A DNA stretch of 23,309 nucleotides from JAFDZV01 sp966128725 (GTDB taxonomy: Bacteria; Bacteroidota; Ignavibacteria; OLB7). Positions within the stretch are counted from its first letter, which is position 1. Every line of letters begins with the position of its first letter. The notes beneath the pieces were generated by a model, which worked only from the letters and a program-made list of their open reading frames with translations, had not been told where the DNA came from and did no database searches. Shown here in pieces: positions 1 to 9,100 of the stretch. The stretch lies in assembly GCA_966128725.1 (NCBI GenBank), contig CBHYLN010000083.1, forward strand, positions 1 to 23,309. The letters run 5' to 3'. Made by a program: the position numbers and the translations under genes.

Positions 1-76
1 GGACGACCGTGCCACCACGGCACGCGCCAGAGTGTTGCTCAGGGCCGGGAAAACTCACACTACATGGGGGAAGCCA

Positions 77-664
77 ATGCAGTATCCTCTCGACCTCAAG
101 TTCAAGATTCTCGCCATTGCCTCGCAGATCAGCGTCACCGATCCCAGCGGCAACCTTGTATGCTATGTAAAGCAGAAGGCGTTCAAGCTGAAGGAAGACG
201 TGACGGTGTACGCCGACAAGGAGCAGACCAAGCCCCTGTACACGATCAAGGCCGACCGTATCATCGACTGGAACGCCAAGTACGCGCTTTCCACGGCATC
301 GGGCACACCGCTTGGCGTGGTGCAGCGCCACGGCACCCGCTCGCTGTTCAAAACCCATTACGTGATTACCGACGGTGTTGACAACGTGATGGAGATCCAC
401 GAGGAAAACCCGTGGGCGAAGTTCTTCGATGCGCTTCTTGGCGAAGTGCCCATCGTCGGCATGTTCACCGGATACTTCTTCAATCCGAAGTACCTGATTA
501 CACGCATGGACGGAACCCCGGTGTTCCGCGTGACCAAGAAGCCGGCGATGCTGGAAGGGAAGTTCATCATCGAGAAGCTCGCCGAGGACGTAGGCGAGAT
601 GGATGAAATGCGCGCGTTCCTTGCCATCATGATGATGGTCCTGCTGGAGCGGATGCGCGGCTGA
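77..664 (+). CDS. LURP-one-related (tubby-like fold) family protein
   Basis: A 195-residue protein resembling the LURP-one-related/YxjI family, which adopts a tubby-like beta-barrel around a hydrophobic C-terminal helix; the role in bacteria is poorly known, and membrane-lipid or scramblase-like roles have been proposed for relatives. Visible features are alternating beta-type segments such as ISVTDPSGNLVCYVKQKAFK, a repeated pattern of 'x-G-xx-v' turns, a central GYFFNPKYLITRMDG segment, and a hydrophobic C-terminal helix (FLAIMMMVLLERM, about residues 179-193) as expected for the core helix of this fold. No signal peptide, so probably cytoplasmic or membrane-associated. The ATG at 77 is preceded by a GGGGGAAG ribosome site at 66-73. 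The frame is open upstream to the window edge, but the residues before 77 look non-coding. A hairpin terminator follows, so it seems monocistronic. Confidence 0.75.
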   Translation: MQYPLDLKFKILAIASQISVTDPSGNLVCYVKQKAFKLKEDVTVYADKEQTKPLYTIKADRIIDWNAKYALSTASGTPLGVVQRHGTRSLFKTHYVITDGVDNVMEIHEENPWAKFFDALLGEVPIVGMFTGYFFNPKYLITRMDGTPVFRVTKKPAMLEGKFIIEKLAEDVGEMDEMRAFLAIMMMVLLERMRG

Positions 665-701
665 TCCTTGCGGCTTCCTCCCCCAGATGCAAGCTGCCGT
701 G

Positions 702-742
702 GCGCCGCATCATGCGTTCACTCCGGATGCTTGATGCGGCGC
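702..742 (+). terminator. Hairpin terminator after the LURP-one-like gene
   Basis: An 11-bp perfect stem (arms 702-712 and 732-742, GCGCCGCATCA against TGATGCGGCGC) with a 19-nt loop lies 38 nt after the stop codon. It is followed by TTGTTGCTTC, a weak T-rich tail. It most likely ends the upstream transcript; the tail is too poor to be sure of intrinsic termination. Confidence 0.5.
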
Positions 743-848
743 TTGTTGCTTCGGGGAACCGATATCGATTCGTCGACACTAATCACCCCATCGTTCCGCT
801 TGCCGGGTTCTCCCTGTTGCATTTCCGCGCGTACGCGGATATATCTCC

Positions 849-1643
849 ATGAAAACACTCCGTGCTCTGTGTGTTGCGGCCGGGTTGCTGGTTGCCACTA
901 CCGCCGTGTTGCCGGCCCGCGACCTTTCGCCGTGCGCCGGCGTGCCGGTTGATTCGTTGCCCCGGTCGGACAGCCTTGTCCCGGCCGTTGCCGAGCCGGA
1001 CAGCGTGCGCCCGTATGTGGCCTTTCCGGCTCCGTTGGATGCGGGCGAGGCGCGGTGGTCCGTTGGGCTCAGCGTTGCCACGTTGCCGCGCCTGCTTGTG
1101 GAGGAGGAAGTAAACCAGTCGCCGATGATCGATGCCCGGCTGCTGCTGGGGTTGCCGTGGAATTTCGCGGCTGCGGCGCATCTCTCCAGCAACATCTACG
1201 TGGCCAACCACATCAGCGCCGGGCTGCGTTTAGGGCAGAACATCGGGCCGATTGCCGTTGGCGCCGGCCTTGATGCCGCGGTGTGGTTCGGCGCGTTTCA
1301 TCTTTCCGGGTTCGACAACTCGGTGGGCGGCTCGATGGCCTACCCAAGTCTCAGCCTGGGCTGGCACACCGGCGAGGTGCTTATCACCGTGCAGGCCGAA
1401 CTGCAGTACGTGTTCACGTTCCGGCAGCTTGCCGGCGAAACCGAGGTGTCGTACAACCACGATCGTATCACCGGAACGGCGCTGGCTGTGTACATGGAGC
1501 AGCCGCTGTGGAAGAATCATCACGTGCTGCTTGGCGCCAAAATCTCCAATGCCGATTTCTTCTATCAGGGATGGATGGCGTTCAGCACGTTCAAACGCCG
1601 CCAACTGTACCCGGAACTGTTCTTCAATTTTCTCCTGCGCTGA
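849..1643 (+). CDS. Secreted outer-membrane beta-barrel-like protein (unknown family)
   Basis: A 264-residue protein I do not recognise as a named family. It begins with a typical signal peptide (MKTLRALCVAAGLLVATTAV, cleavage probably near residues 23-25), followed by a Pro/Ser/Asp-rich linker to about residue 65. The rest alternates short beta strands rich in aromatic and Gly residues (for example SAGLRLGQNIGPIAVGAGLD and LITVQAELQYVFTF), the pattern of an outer-membrane barrel. The C-terminus is FFNFLLR rather than a terminal aromatic. The 5' region has no clear ribosome site; a small hairpin (CCGCG-CGTA-CGCGG, 825-838) lies just upstream. The stop overlaps the start of the next gene by one base (TGATG), implying translational coupling. 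It might instead be a periplasmic beta protein; PorP/SprF hallmarks were not seen. Confidence 0.7.
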   Translation: MKTLRALCVAAGLLVATTAVLPARDLSPCAGVPVDSLPRSDSLVPAVAEPDSVRPYVAFPAPLDAGEARWSVGLSVATLPRLLVEEEVNQSPMIDARLLLGLPWNFAAAAHLSSNIYVANHISAGLRLGQNIGPIAVGAGLDAAVWFGAFHLSGFDNSVGGSMAYPSLSLGWHTGEVLITVQAELQYVFTFRQLAGETEVSYNHDRITGTALAVYMEQPLWKNHHVLLGAKISNADFFYQGWMAFSTFKRRQLYPELFFNFLLR

Positions 1644-2944
1644 TGTACCAACCGCTGAAATCCCGGGCAGGCCATTGGCCGCCGCCGGTGCTGGGTGTAA
1701 TGCCCTGGCTGGGCGCGATGCTGGTTGCGCTGGTGCTTGCCTCCTGTGTGAATCAGGCAATCGACCCGGCCTACGAGATCAACGAGGAGCGCACGCTGCC
1801 CGGCGCGGTTGCTATTCCGCCGCCCGTCCGCCCACGGCTGGAAGGGACGTATCTGGTGGTGGGCGCGGTGCGAAGATTTGGCGACACCGTGGTGCTGAAA
1901 TGGGGCGGCGACGGCCTTTCGATGTTCTGCGGCAACACGGCGTATGCGTACACCAACGGCGGCATGCTCGACAGCGCGGTGCAGATGGTGGGCTACTGGC
2001 GGAATGCCGCCACGCTGGTGACCGGTGACTTCCAACTTCAGATCACCAACCGCGTACTCATTCGCGCGCTGATGGATTCCACACTGCCTGTTCCGAAACG
2101 CTTGACGATCGAAGGCAGCTACAGCGATGGCCTGCGCGCCACTCCGGACCAGTTCTCGTTGCAGTATCTGGCGCCGCTTCCGGTACCAACGCGTCCGTTT
2201 CTGATCATCGGCCACCGTGCCGGCGGGCGCAACAGCGACTACCATCCGGTATCGGAGAACACCCCCGGCATGGCTCGGTTTGCCGAGCGGTTGGGCGCCA
2301 ACGCCGTGGAGATCGATATCCGGCTGACCCGCGACAACGTGCCCGTTATCTTCCACGATGAAAACATCTCCACTCGACTGGTGCAGCAGGGCAGTTTGAT
2401 CGGGCCGGTGTCCAACTACACGCTGGAGCAGTTGCGCACCTTCGCGCGCCTTGTACGCGGCGAACGCATCCCCACGCTGCGCGAGATGCTTGATACCGTG
2501 TTGCTTGCAACCCGGCACCAGTTTGTGTACCTGGATATCAAAACCGCCGACGTGATTCCCCTGATCGCTCCCATTCAGGACGAATACCGCGCGCGCGCCG
2601 CCGCGCTTGGCCGGCAGCTGGAAATCCTGATCGCCATCACCAGCGACGAAGTGCAGAGCGCGTTTACAGCGCTTGGCGATTACCGTTCGCGGCCGTCGCT
2701 GAACGAGCTGGGGCCCGATCAGGTGGAGTCCACCAACTCGGTGATGTGGTCGCCGCGCTGGACCCAGGGCATTCTTACCAGCGATATCGCCCGCGTGCAT
2801 GCCGCCGGGCGGCGCGCCATCGTCTGGACACTGGACGATCCGAAGTTCATCCGCTCGTACATCACGCAGGGTGATTACGACGGCATTCTCACCAACTATC
2901 CGGGCATGGTTGCCTACGAGTACTACATGCGGGGGGTGAAATGA
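1643..2944 (+). CDS. Glycerophosphodiester phosphodiesterase family lipoprotein
   Basis: A 433-residue lipoprotein that probably hydrolyses glycerophosphodiesters (deacylated phospholipid headgroups) to glycerol-3-phosphate and an alcohol. The signal peptide ends in a lipobox, LASC, with Cys35. Residues 60-180 form an unfamiliar beta-rich domain. The GDPD TIM barrel starts near 187: GHR at 190-192 with catalytic His191, E205-N206, the metal pair E223 and D225 (VEIDIRLT), and the second catalytic His238 in IFHDEN. Later segments (YLDIK, IVWTLDD, DGILTNYP near the C-terminus) complete the family pattern. The start at 1643 gives the lipobox at the right place, although the frame is open further upstream. 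It is coupled to both neighbours, by a 1-nt overlap upstream and a 4-nt ATGA overlap downstream. The substrate is not known. Confidence 0.88.
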   Translation: MYQPLKSRAGHWPPPVLGVMPWLGAMLVALVLASCVNQAIDPAYEINEERTLPGAVAIPPPVRPRLEGTYLVVGAVRRFGDTVVLKWGGDGLSMFCGNTAYAYTNGGMLDSAVQMVGYWRNAATLVTGDFQLQITNRVLIRALMDSTLPVPKRLTIEGSYSDGLRATPDQFSLQYLAPLPVPTRPFLIIGHRAGGRNSDYHPVSENTPGMARFAERLGANAVEIDIRLTRDNVPVIFHDENISTRLVQQGSLIGPVSNYTLEQLRTFARLVRGERIPTLREMLDTVLLATRHQFVYLDIKTADVIPLIAPIQDEYRARAAALGRQLEILIAITSDEVQSAFTALGDYRSRPSLNELGPDQVESTNSVMWSPRWTQGILTSDIARVHAAGRRAIVWTLDDPKFIRSYITQGDYDGILTNYPGMVAYEYYMRGVK

Positions 2945-3558
2945 TGTCGGGCGTGTTGATGATACCGGGCGCATTGCGGGGGATCATTGCCGCCGTGGTT
3001 GTGATGGTTGTGTCGGCGGGCGTGGCCAGGGCTCAGGTCGACACCTCGTTCGCGTTGCTGGTGAGCGGCGCCGTGGGGTTTGGCGTTAACGTGTCGCAGG
3101 AGATCCTGCTGCCCCGGGAAGCCGACAACCGAGGCCCGAACGCAACATTCCGTGTGCAGTGGAAACCCGATCACCGCCTGCGTGTTGGCCTGGAGACAGG
3201 ATTGATGCGGTTTACCTCGGCGGCCGGTGTTGTTCGCGATTCGTCCGGCGTCACCGATCCACGCTCGATTTATCTGGACGGCGTGCCGCTGCTAATCACG
3301 TTTTCGATGAACTTCGATCGCCTTACCATCAACGCGGGCGCGGGGTACTATCTGATGCTTTCCTCGCTGCGCGGCGAGGGCGCCGTTACGTTCAGTTCGC
3401 AACTGGATTACGGCATCGCGTTCTCGGCCGAATATCTCTTCCCGGTAACCGAGCGTCTTGGCCTTGGCGGCGGCGCGGGCATGTACGGCGCAACGCAGTT
3501 GGGGCAATACCTTGCCGTGGTGCAGTTGCGTGCCCAGTACCGGCTGGTGGATTTCTGA
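2941..3558 (+). CDS. Outer-membrane beta-barrel protein (unknown family)
   Basis: A 205-residue protein with a signal peptide (hydrophobic IIAAVVVMVVSAGVARA, probable cleavage after ARA at about residue 31, giving QVDTS). The mature part is a series of amphipathic strands with Gly and aromatic residues, for example SGAVGFGVNVS, LRVGLETGLMRF, LTINAGAGYYLML and AVVQLRAQYRLVDF. It ends in Phe, the classic terminal residue used for barrel insertion. The size suits an eight-stranded barrel. The ATG lies within the upstream stop region (ATGA overlap), preceded by a G-rich ribosome site GGGGGGTGA. It shares an operon with a GDPD lipoprotein and another barrel-like protein, suggesting a joint outer-membrane role; the function itself is unknown. 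Confidence 0.75.
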   Translation: MMSGVLMIPGALRGIIAAVVVMVVSAGVARAQVDTSFALLVSGAVGFGVNVSQEILLPREADNRGPNATFRVQWKPDHRLRVGLETGLMRFTSAAGVVRDSSGVTDPRSIYLDGVPLLITFSMNFDRLTINAGAGYYLMLSSLRGEGAVTFSSQLDYGIAFSAEYLFPVTERLGLGGGAGMYGATQLGQYLAVVQLRAQYRLVDF

Positions 3559-3665
3559 GGCAGCCGAAGTGATGGTGCGCCGCTGTCGGCGTGCAACATC
3601 TGGCATCCACGAGGAGGCCATGTATCAACCTTGGCGCCAGCGCCCACATGCACCGGCGTAAAATC

Positions 3666-3712
3666 GAAGCGCCCCAGGGAGATATGCCGTACGGCCTTCC
3701 CTGGGGCGCTTC
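3666..3712. terminator. Bidirectional terminator between convergent genes
   Basis: A perfect 15-bp inverted repeat (arms 3666-3680 and 3698-3712, GAAGCGCCCCAGGGA and its complement) with a 17-nt loop that itself contains the palindrome GCCGTACGGC. It lies in the 199-bp gap between the converging plus gene ending at 3558 and the minus gene ending at 3758. The minus-strand tail reads GATTTTACG and the plus-strand tail CTTGTTCG, so it probably serves both transcripts. Confidence 0.75.
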
Positions 3713-3757
3713 CTTGTTCGTCATAAACGGCCGACGTGGCCGCGTATCATGCCGGGG

Positions 3758-5794
3758 TTAATGCACCACCGTCACCATGCGCGTGGCACGGCCGGCCGGC
3801 GTGGCCAGCGTGATCACATATTGCCCGCTTGGCAGCAGCGTTGCATCGAAGCGCAGCGTGGCGGTGCCGGCGTCGAACCGGCGATGGTCGGCAATCACCG
3901 CCACCTGTTCGCCACGGGCATTGTGCAGCGTAACGCTTGCCACGGATGCCTGCGGCAGCGTCACCGGGATCTCGATCATTCCGGAGGCAGGGTTCGGCTG
4001 CGCGCCGATTGCCATGCCCGCGAAGTTGCCGGTTGTGGCAACGCTGCTTGTTACCTCGTTGCCCAGCAGCCACGCGATCGACTTCTCCATCAGATCCGCG
4101 CGCACCGTGGCGTCGCCGATGCCCTCCATGCCGAAGCCGAAGTACACCAGGCGATACGCACCGTTGGCGAAGCGCAGGCCCGCGCCCTTGCCGTCGTTAT
4201 AGGTGCAGATGCCGATCGCGCCGGTGCCCGGGGAAAACTCGTCCGGCGTATCCTGGTTGTTCACGCCGGTGTTGATGCGCGTGTTCAGCCCGTTGGTGAT
4301 CGGGTCGCCGTTGGTTCCCTTCACCGTGGTCAGCGCCGAGTTTCCGTCGGCCAGGTAGTTGGCGCGCAGCATGTTGCGCACGAACTCAGGATCGGCATAA
4401 TACCCAGCGGACTTCGCCGCGGTATCCTGAAGTCCCCAGGCGATCTCCGCGCCCGCGAGGAACAGGCGCCCGCCTCCGTTGATGATCGTCTTCAGCAGCG
4501 CCACATCGCTTTCGCCCAGCACGTTCTTGCCGGTTTCCATGGCAACCACCTTGAACGACGACAATGTGAACATGTTCTCAACGCCGGCGTCGAGAATGAA
4601 GTAGTTGCGATCGGTTTTGCCGAGCGCTTCGTCGTACCGGTCGGCGATTTCCGCGCGGCCCTCGTCGCGAACAAGCACGGCGATATCGGCCTTGCCGGAG
4701 AAGAGGCGGAAGGTCTTCTGCACCTCCTGATGTCCGTTCGTAAGCTCAACGGTAACGCGGCCCGCGCCCGCGCGCGTCCCGGTCGGAACGATCTCGGCCG
4801 CCAGGGCCGCGTCGGCGCCGGCGGTAAGGCTGATGCTGTCGCCGTTGGCAACTGTTGTGCCGCCGATCGTCACACTGCCGCTCCATCCGCCGGGAAGCTT
4901 CTTGTCGATAGTGACCTTGTACTTGCCGCTGACGTTGGTCTTCACCGCGCCGTCCCATGTCTTGGCGCCCACCTCGTCCGGCTGGATCGCAACCGGGGCC
5001 GAGGCGACCTCCAGGTTCAGAACCGGCCGTTGCTGGCTGGCGGCGGCCTGCAGGATCTCCTTGGTGTTGTCGTTCTGCACGAAGGCGATCACGAACAACT
5101 GATCAACGTTCCAGTTGGCGGCGTCGATCGTGTAGCTCTGCGTGATGGTCTTGGTTTCGCCGGCCGTAAGCGTAATCGCCGTACCGCCCACCGAGGGGAG
5201 CATCTCGCGAGCCACGTTATAGAAATCCTTCTCGCCGTTGGTTCCGGCGCTGGCGTAGTTATGGTGAGCTTCCACCACAACAATCTTTACCGTGGCGTTG
5301 GCCAGCGCATCGGTGCTGTTCACGCTTACGGTGACATTGCCGGTGGTGCCGGTCCGCTCCTCGGTCACGTTCAGCGTGATCGGGGAAGTAGCCGGCAGCG
5401 CCGCCAGGAATTTCGACTGCGCTACCGTGTCGGCAGCGCCGCCATCGTACCAGCCCGCCGAGGGCGGTGCCGTGCGGCCGCTCATGCGCACATGCGGCAC
5501 GCCGGGCGAGCCGTAGTACGTAACGCGCCCATCATGCACGGCAACGTTTGCATCGTGCATTACGTCGCGCCCGGGATACCGCGAGCGGAAGCTGATGCCG
5601 AGCACGCGGTTCGGGTTCTGCTGCGTGAAGAACGCGTGGAACGTCGGGTTCTGCGCCGCGCACGGGCCGCAGCTTGCGTTGCTCAGCTCCTCGAACAGTA
5701 TTATTCGAGGTGATTGCGCCATCAGCACAATCGACGCCGCAGGCAGGAGCAGCGCCGCCGTGATGGCGGTTCGTAGTGTTGTAAAGCCCATCAT
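3758..5794 (-). CDS. Omp28-like thioredoxin-fold T9SS cargo protein with amidotransferase-like middle domain
   Basis: A 678-residue secreted protein. A signal peptide ends near residue 27 (VLMAQ). It is followed by an Omp28-like thioredoxin-fold domain with a redox-type Cys42-Gly-Pro-Cys45 motif (NASCGPCAAQNP). Residues around 365-581 look like a Rossmann/class-I glutamine-amidotransferase-like domain (KADIAVLVRDEG, then GGGRLFLAGAEIAWG near 435-450, then YRLVYFGFGMEG), with no obvious catalytic Cys nucleophile. The C-terminal 80-85 residues are a T9SS type-A sorting domain (QPNPASG, LPSGQYVITL, MVTVVH end), so the protein is probably exported through the outer membrane. The ATG at 5794 sits 6 nt after GAGG (plus-strand CCTC 5801-5804); ATG 5791 is the alternative. 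It is divergent from the large metalloprotease gene, whose sorting domain is very similar. Partners or substrates are unknown. Confidence 0.88.
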   Translation of the reverse strand: MMGFTTLRTAITAALLLPAASIVLMAQSPRIILFEELSNASCGPCAAQNPTFHAFFTQQNPNRVLGISFRSRYPGRDVMHDANVAVHDGRVTYYGSPGVPHVRMSGRTAPPSAGWYDGGAADTVAQSKFLAALPATSPITLNVTEERTGTTGNVTVSVNSTDALANATVKIVVVEAHHNYASAGTNGEKDFYNVAREMLPSVGGTAITLTAGETKTITQSYTIDAANWNVDQLFVIAFVQNDNTKEILQAAASQQRPVLNLEVASAPVAIQPDEVGAKTWDGAVKTNVSGKYKVTIDKKLPGGWSGSVTIGGTTVANGDSISLTAGADAALAAEIVPTGTRAGAGRVTVELTNGHQEVQKTFRLFSGKADIAVLVRDEGRAEIADRYDEALGKTDRNYFILDAGVENMFTLSSFKVVAMETGKNVLGESDVALLKTIINGGGRLFLAGAEIAWGLQDTAAKSAGYYADPEFVRNMLRANYLADGNSALTTVKGTNGDPITNGLNTRINTGVNNQDTPDEFSPGTGAIGICTYNDGKGAGLRFANGAYRLVYFGFGMEGIGDATVRADLMEKSIAWLLGNEVTSSVATTGNFAGMAIGAQPNPASGMIEIPVTLPQASVASVTLHNARGEQVAVIADHRRFDAGTATLRFDATLLPSGQYVITLATPAGRATRMVTVVH

Positions 5795-6152
5795 ATCCAA
5801 CCTCACTATGCGAAAATGATGAATCGAATGTTCGACTATCGAATGCGTGCGCAACGGTGCTGCACCGCATGCGCAACGCGGGCATCGAGGTGATGCGAAC
5901 TGGCGGCAACTGGTTGTCAACCGGGGGCGGTAGTGCCGAACGCAAGTATACGGAGCATGGTATTGGAAGGCAAGGTGCCGGTGCCGTTTGAGCCGGCTGA
6001 ATTCCAGTGTGGGCGCGGCGAATCGTTACGGCTACACCACAGGATGGGGGTCGATCCGGACAGCTTTTGCCGTAGTTTAGCGCCAATCGGGCATGCGCGG
6101 TCCGCCGGACAACACATGCGATCCGTTCACCAGGACAGGGGTTCCGTCTCCC
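5795..6152. other. Divergent intergenic region between two T9SS cargo genes
   Basis: A 358-bp gap that must hold the promoters of both divergent genes. I see no coding signal and no promoter I can place with confidence. Short repeats are present: GCGCAACG twice (around 5849-5880), TCGAATG twice (around 5823-5845), and a small GGTTG-T-CAACC palindrome near 5910. A loosely spaced AGGACAGGGG lies 12-20 nt before the plus-strand start and may be a weak ribosome site. Confidence 0.5.
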
Positions 6153-9100
6153 ATGCCATTACGTACCGTCGTTACAGCCGTTCTGCTCATCGTGGCAGCC
6201 TGCATTGCCTTGCCGGCCGGGTTGTCCGCGCAAATTCAATCGCTGCCAGCGTTTGTGGTCGATGGCGCGAAGCCGACCAATACATCGCGCCCGGTGCCAC
6301 CCTCGGCCACATTCATGCGGGTAAACAGGGCCTGGTTTGATACGGCCGCCGCCGCACGTATCGGCACTGCCGAGATACGGGCGTTCCGGCTTCCCGACGG
6401 CTCGGCGCGCACATTGCGGTTGCAGCGGTTCGATGTGCTGGCGCCAACGGGCGTGGTGGTTGAAGGCACGACGGCCGGCGATCGTCCGGTAACCGATATC
6501 CGGGGCCTGTTCTTCCGAGGCACCGTTGACGGCGTGCCCGGCTCCTTTGTGTACCTGGCATTGTTCCCGGGGTTCGCCACGGGATATATCGAAGTGCCGC
6601 GCGCTGGCACCGAGCTGCCACAGCGTTTCCTGATTGCGCCGGACAACCTGGATAATCCGGTCCCGACGGTGATCGTGTACGACGAGGCCGACGCGCCAAC
6701 CACCGGAACGCCGCCGCTGTGCGGCACCACCGACGGCTACAATCTGCAGCCCGGGCGCCTGGAGGATCTGCGCCATACCGCCGAGCAGCGCGCCCGCATC
6801 TCCGGCGGGGCAACCCCGGCAAGCGAGGCGATGCTGGTATCGCAGATCGCCATCGAGTGCGACGACGATTTCTATCGCGTGCACTCCAGCAATCTTTCGC
6901 GCGCGGCCAACTACGCGCTGGCAATCATGGGGGCGGCCTCGGCCGTGTACCAGCGGGATATCGGCGTTGCGCTCGAGGTGCCCTATCTCCGGATCTGGAC
7001 CGCCGCCACCAATCCCTTCCCCGGCCCCAACGACGGCGATCTGCTGGGCCAGATCCGCAATCACTGGGAATCCAACATGCAGGGGATCGAGCGCACCTCG
7101 GCGATCCTGATGACCAGTTATCGCGGCGGTGTTGCGTGGGTGGGCACCATGTGCGGCGGCTTCGGATACGCGATGGCCGGTGAGGGTGGGAACTTCAACT
7201 TTCCTGCCACGGGTTATGTGTGGGATATCGATGTAACCTCGCACGAGCTGGGGCACAACTTCGGTTCGCCACACACGCACAGTTGTTTCTGGGCGCCGGC
7301 GGTTGACTCGTGTTATGGCGCCGAGGGCGGCTGCTTCGCCACGCCGAATCCCCGGCCCGGCACCATCATGAGCTACTGCCATCTCAGTGTGGGCACCGTG
7401 TTGAAGTTTCATCCGCGTGTGGCCACCTTCATTCGTGCGGCCGCGACCAACTATCCCTGCGTTACCCCGATGCCCGGGGTAAGCACGCACGATGTGGCGG
7501 TTGTTTCGATCGTTACGCCGGCCACCGGCGGCTCGGTTGTAAAGGGCGCGCCGTTCGCGCCGGTTGCGCTGGTGCGCAATCTTGGGCTGGTTGCCGATTC
7601 CAACGTCTCGGTGGTGTGCACCATTACCGATACATCCGGCGCGGTGGTGTTTACCGACACAAAACCCATTGCGGCGATTGGCCTTGGCGCCACGGCGATG
7701 GTGACATTCGCGGGGGCAACCATGCCCAACGTGGGCGTGTACCAGATTCGTGTGAAGGCAACAGTCGCGCTGGATTCCGCCGGTGTCAACAACGCGCTGG
7801 CGCGCCCGTTCCAGGCGCTGGCGAGCGCGCCGGCCGGCTCGATCACCGTGGTCCGCCCGAACGGCGGCGAGGTGTACGCCGCCGACAGCGTCGTGACGGT
7901 AACCTGGACGCAGACGGGTGTGCCCGAGGCCACTATCGACCTCTCCCTGGATAACGGCGTTTCCTGGCGCACGGTCCGTTGGTCGCAGACCGGGGATTCC
8001 GGTCGGTACAGTTGGACCGTGCCGGCAACGCCGTCCAGGCAGGCAATGGTGCGCGTCACCAACATCTCCGACTCGCGCATCAGCGACCGCAGCAACGCTG
8101 TGTTCACCATCGATGTCCCCAACGATGCGGCCCTGGTGCAGTTCGTTCGTCCGTTGTTCAACGACACCGTCACAAGCCCGTTTGTGCCCTCGGTGGAAGT
8201 GCGCAACAACGGCTCGAAGCCGCTGGAGAATCTGCCGGTGCGGCTGACGCTGAAGTGGCGTGCCGGCGATATCGTTGTGTACGACCACACGATACTTGTG
8301 CCGGCGATCGCCCCCGGCCAGCAGACCGCCATCCAGTTCCCCACAACCAGTGTATTGCCCGAGGGGAATCTTGTGATGGTTGCACGCACGATGCTGGCCA
8401 ATGACCGCTATCCCGGCAACGACTCGCTGGGCCGTACGGCCGAGGTGATTGGCGGGATTTCGCCGCCGTCATCCATCACCGCCGACGGTCTGGACCGCGC
8501 AGCGGTTATCACCTGGGCGGCCTCCACCACCGCGGGCATTACCGGGTACCGGCTGTATCGCGGGCGCGATCCGGAATCCCTTACCCCAATCGCAACGGTA
8601 CGCCCAACGATGCATGCCTTTGTTGATGCGCCGGTTGCCAACGATTCGCTGTACTACTACGCGGTGACCTCGCTGCGCGACACGCTGGAATCGGTGTACT
8701 CGCCGGTGGCGGTTGCCGATCCGGTGCATCAGATTGCCGGCGATACGCTGCGCCGCGCCAACCTGCTGAGCCCGGCGAGCGATGCGCGCGACATTCCGCT
8801 TCCGGCCAACCTTGTCTGGCAATCGGTGCAGGGCGCCGAGCTGTACCAGATACAGATCGCCGCCGACCCGGCCTGTGCCGACGTGATCGAGAATTACATT
8901 ACCGCGAAGTCCGCGCCGCTTACGCCCGACGCGCTTACCTACGGCCAAACCTATCACTGGCGTGCCCGCGCGTTCAACAACAGCAGCACGGGGCCGTGGT
9001 CGGCGATACGATCGTTTTCCACGGGCCAGAGCTGTGCGGGAAGCGCCGTGGTATTTGCCGGCAACGGCAGCGGTGTGCTGGATACCTCGCTGGCATGGGC

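Noticed and set aside
8..24. Hairpin CGTGCC-ACCAC-GGCACG at the window start as a terminator of an upstream gene
   Set aside because: The stem is only 6 bp, there is no T-tract, and the upstream gene is not visible.
3749..5713. A 654-residue open frame on the plus strand, antisense to the Omp28-like gene
   Set aside because: It is low-complexity in Arg, Gly, Ala and His with no domain or signal, and it lies wholly opposite a gene with clear motifs. It is a by-product of GC-rich codons.
6159..8288. A 709-residue minus-strand open frame opposite the metalloprotease
   Set aside because: Its composition is Arg/His/Gly-rich without recognisable motifs, and the opposite strand encodes the zinc-site protease. 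Treated as a shadow frame.
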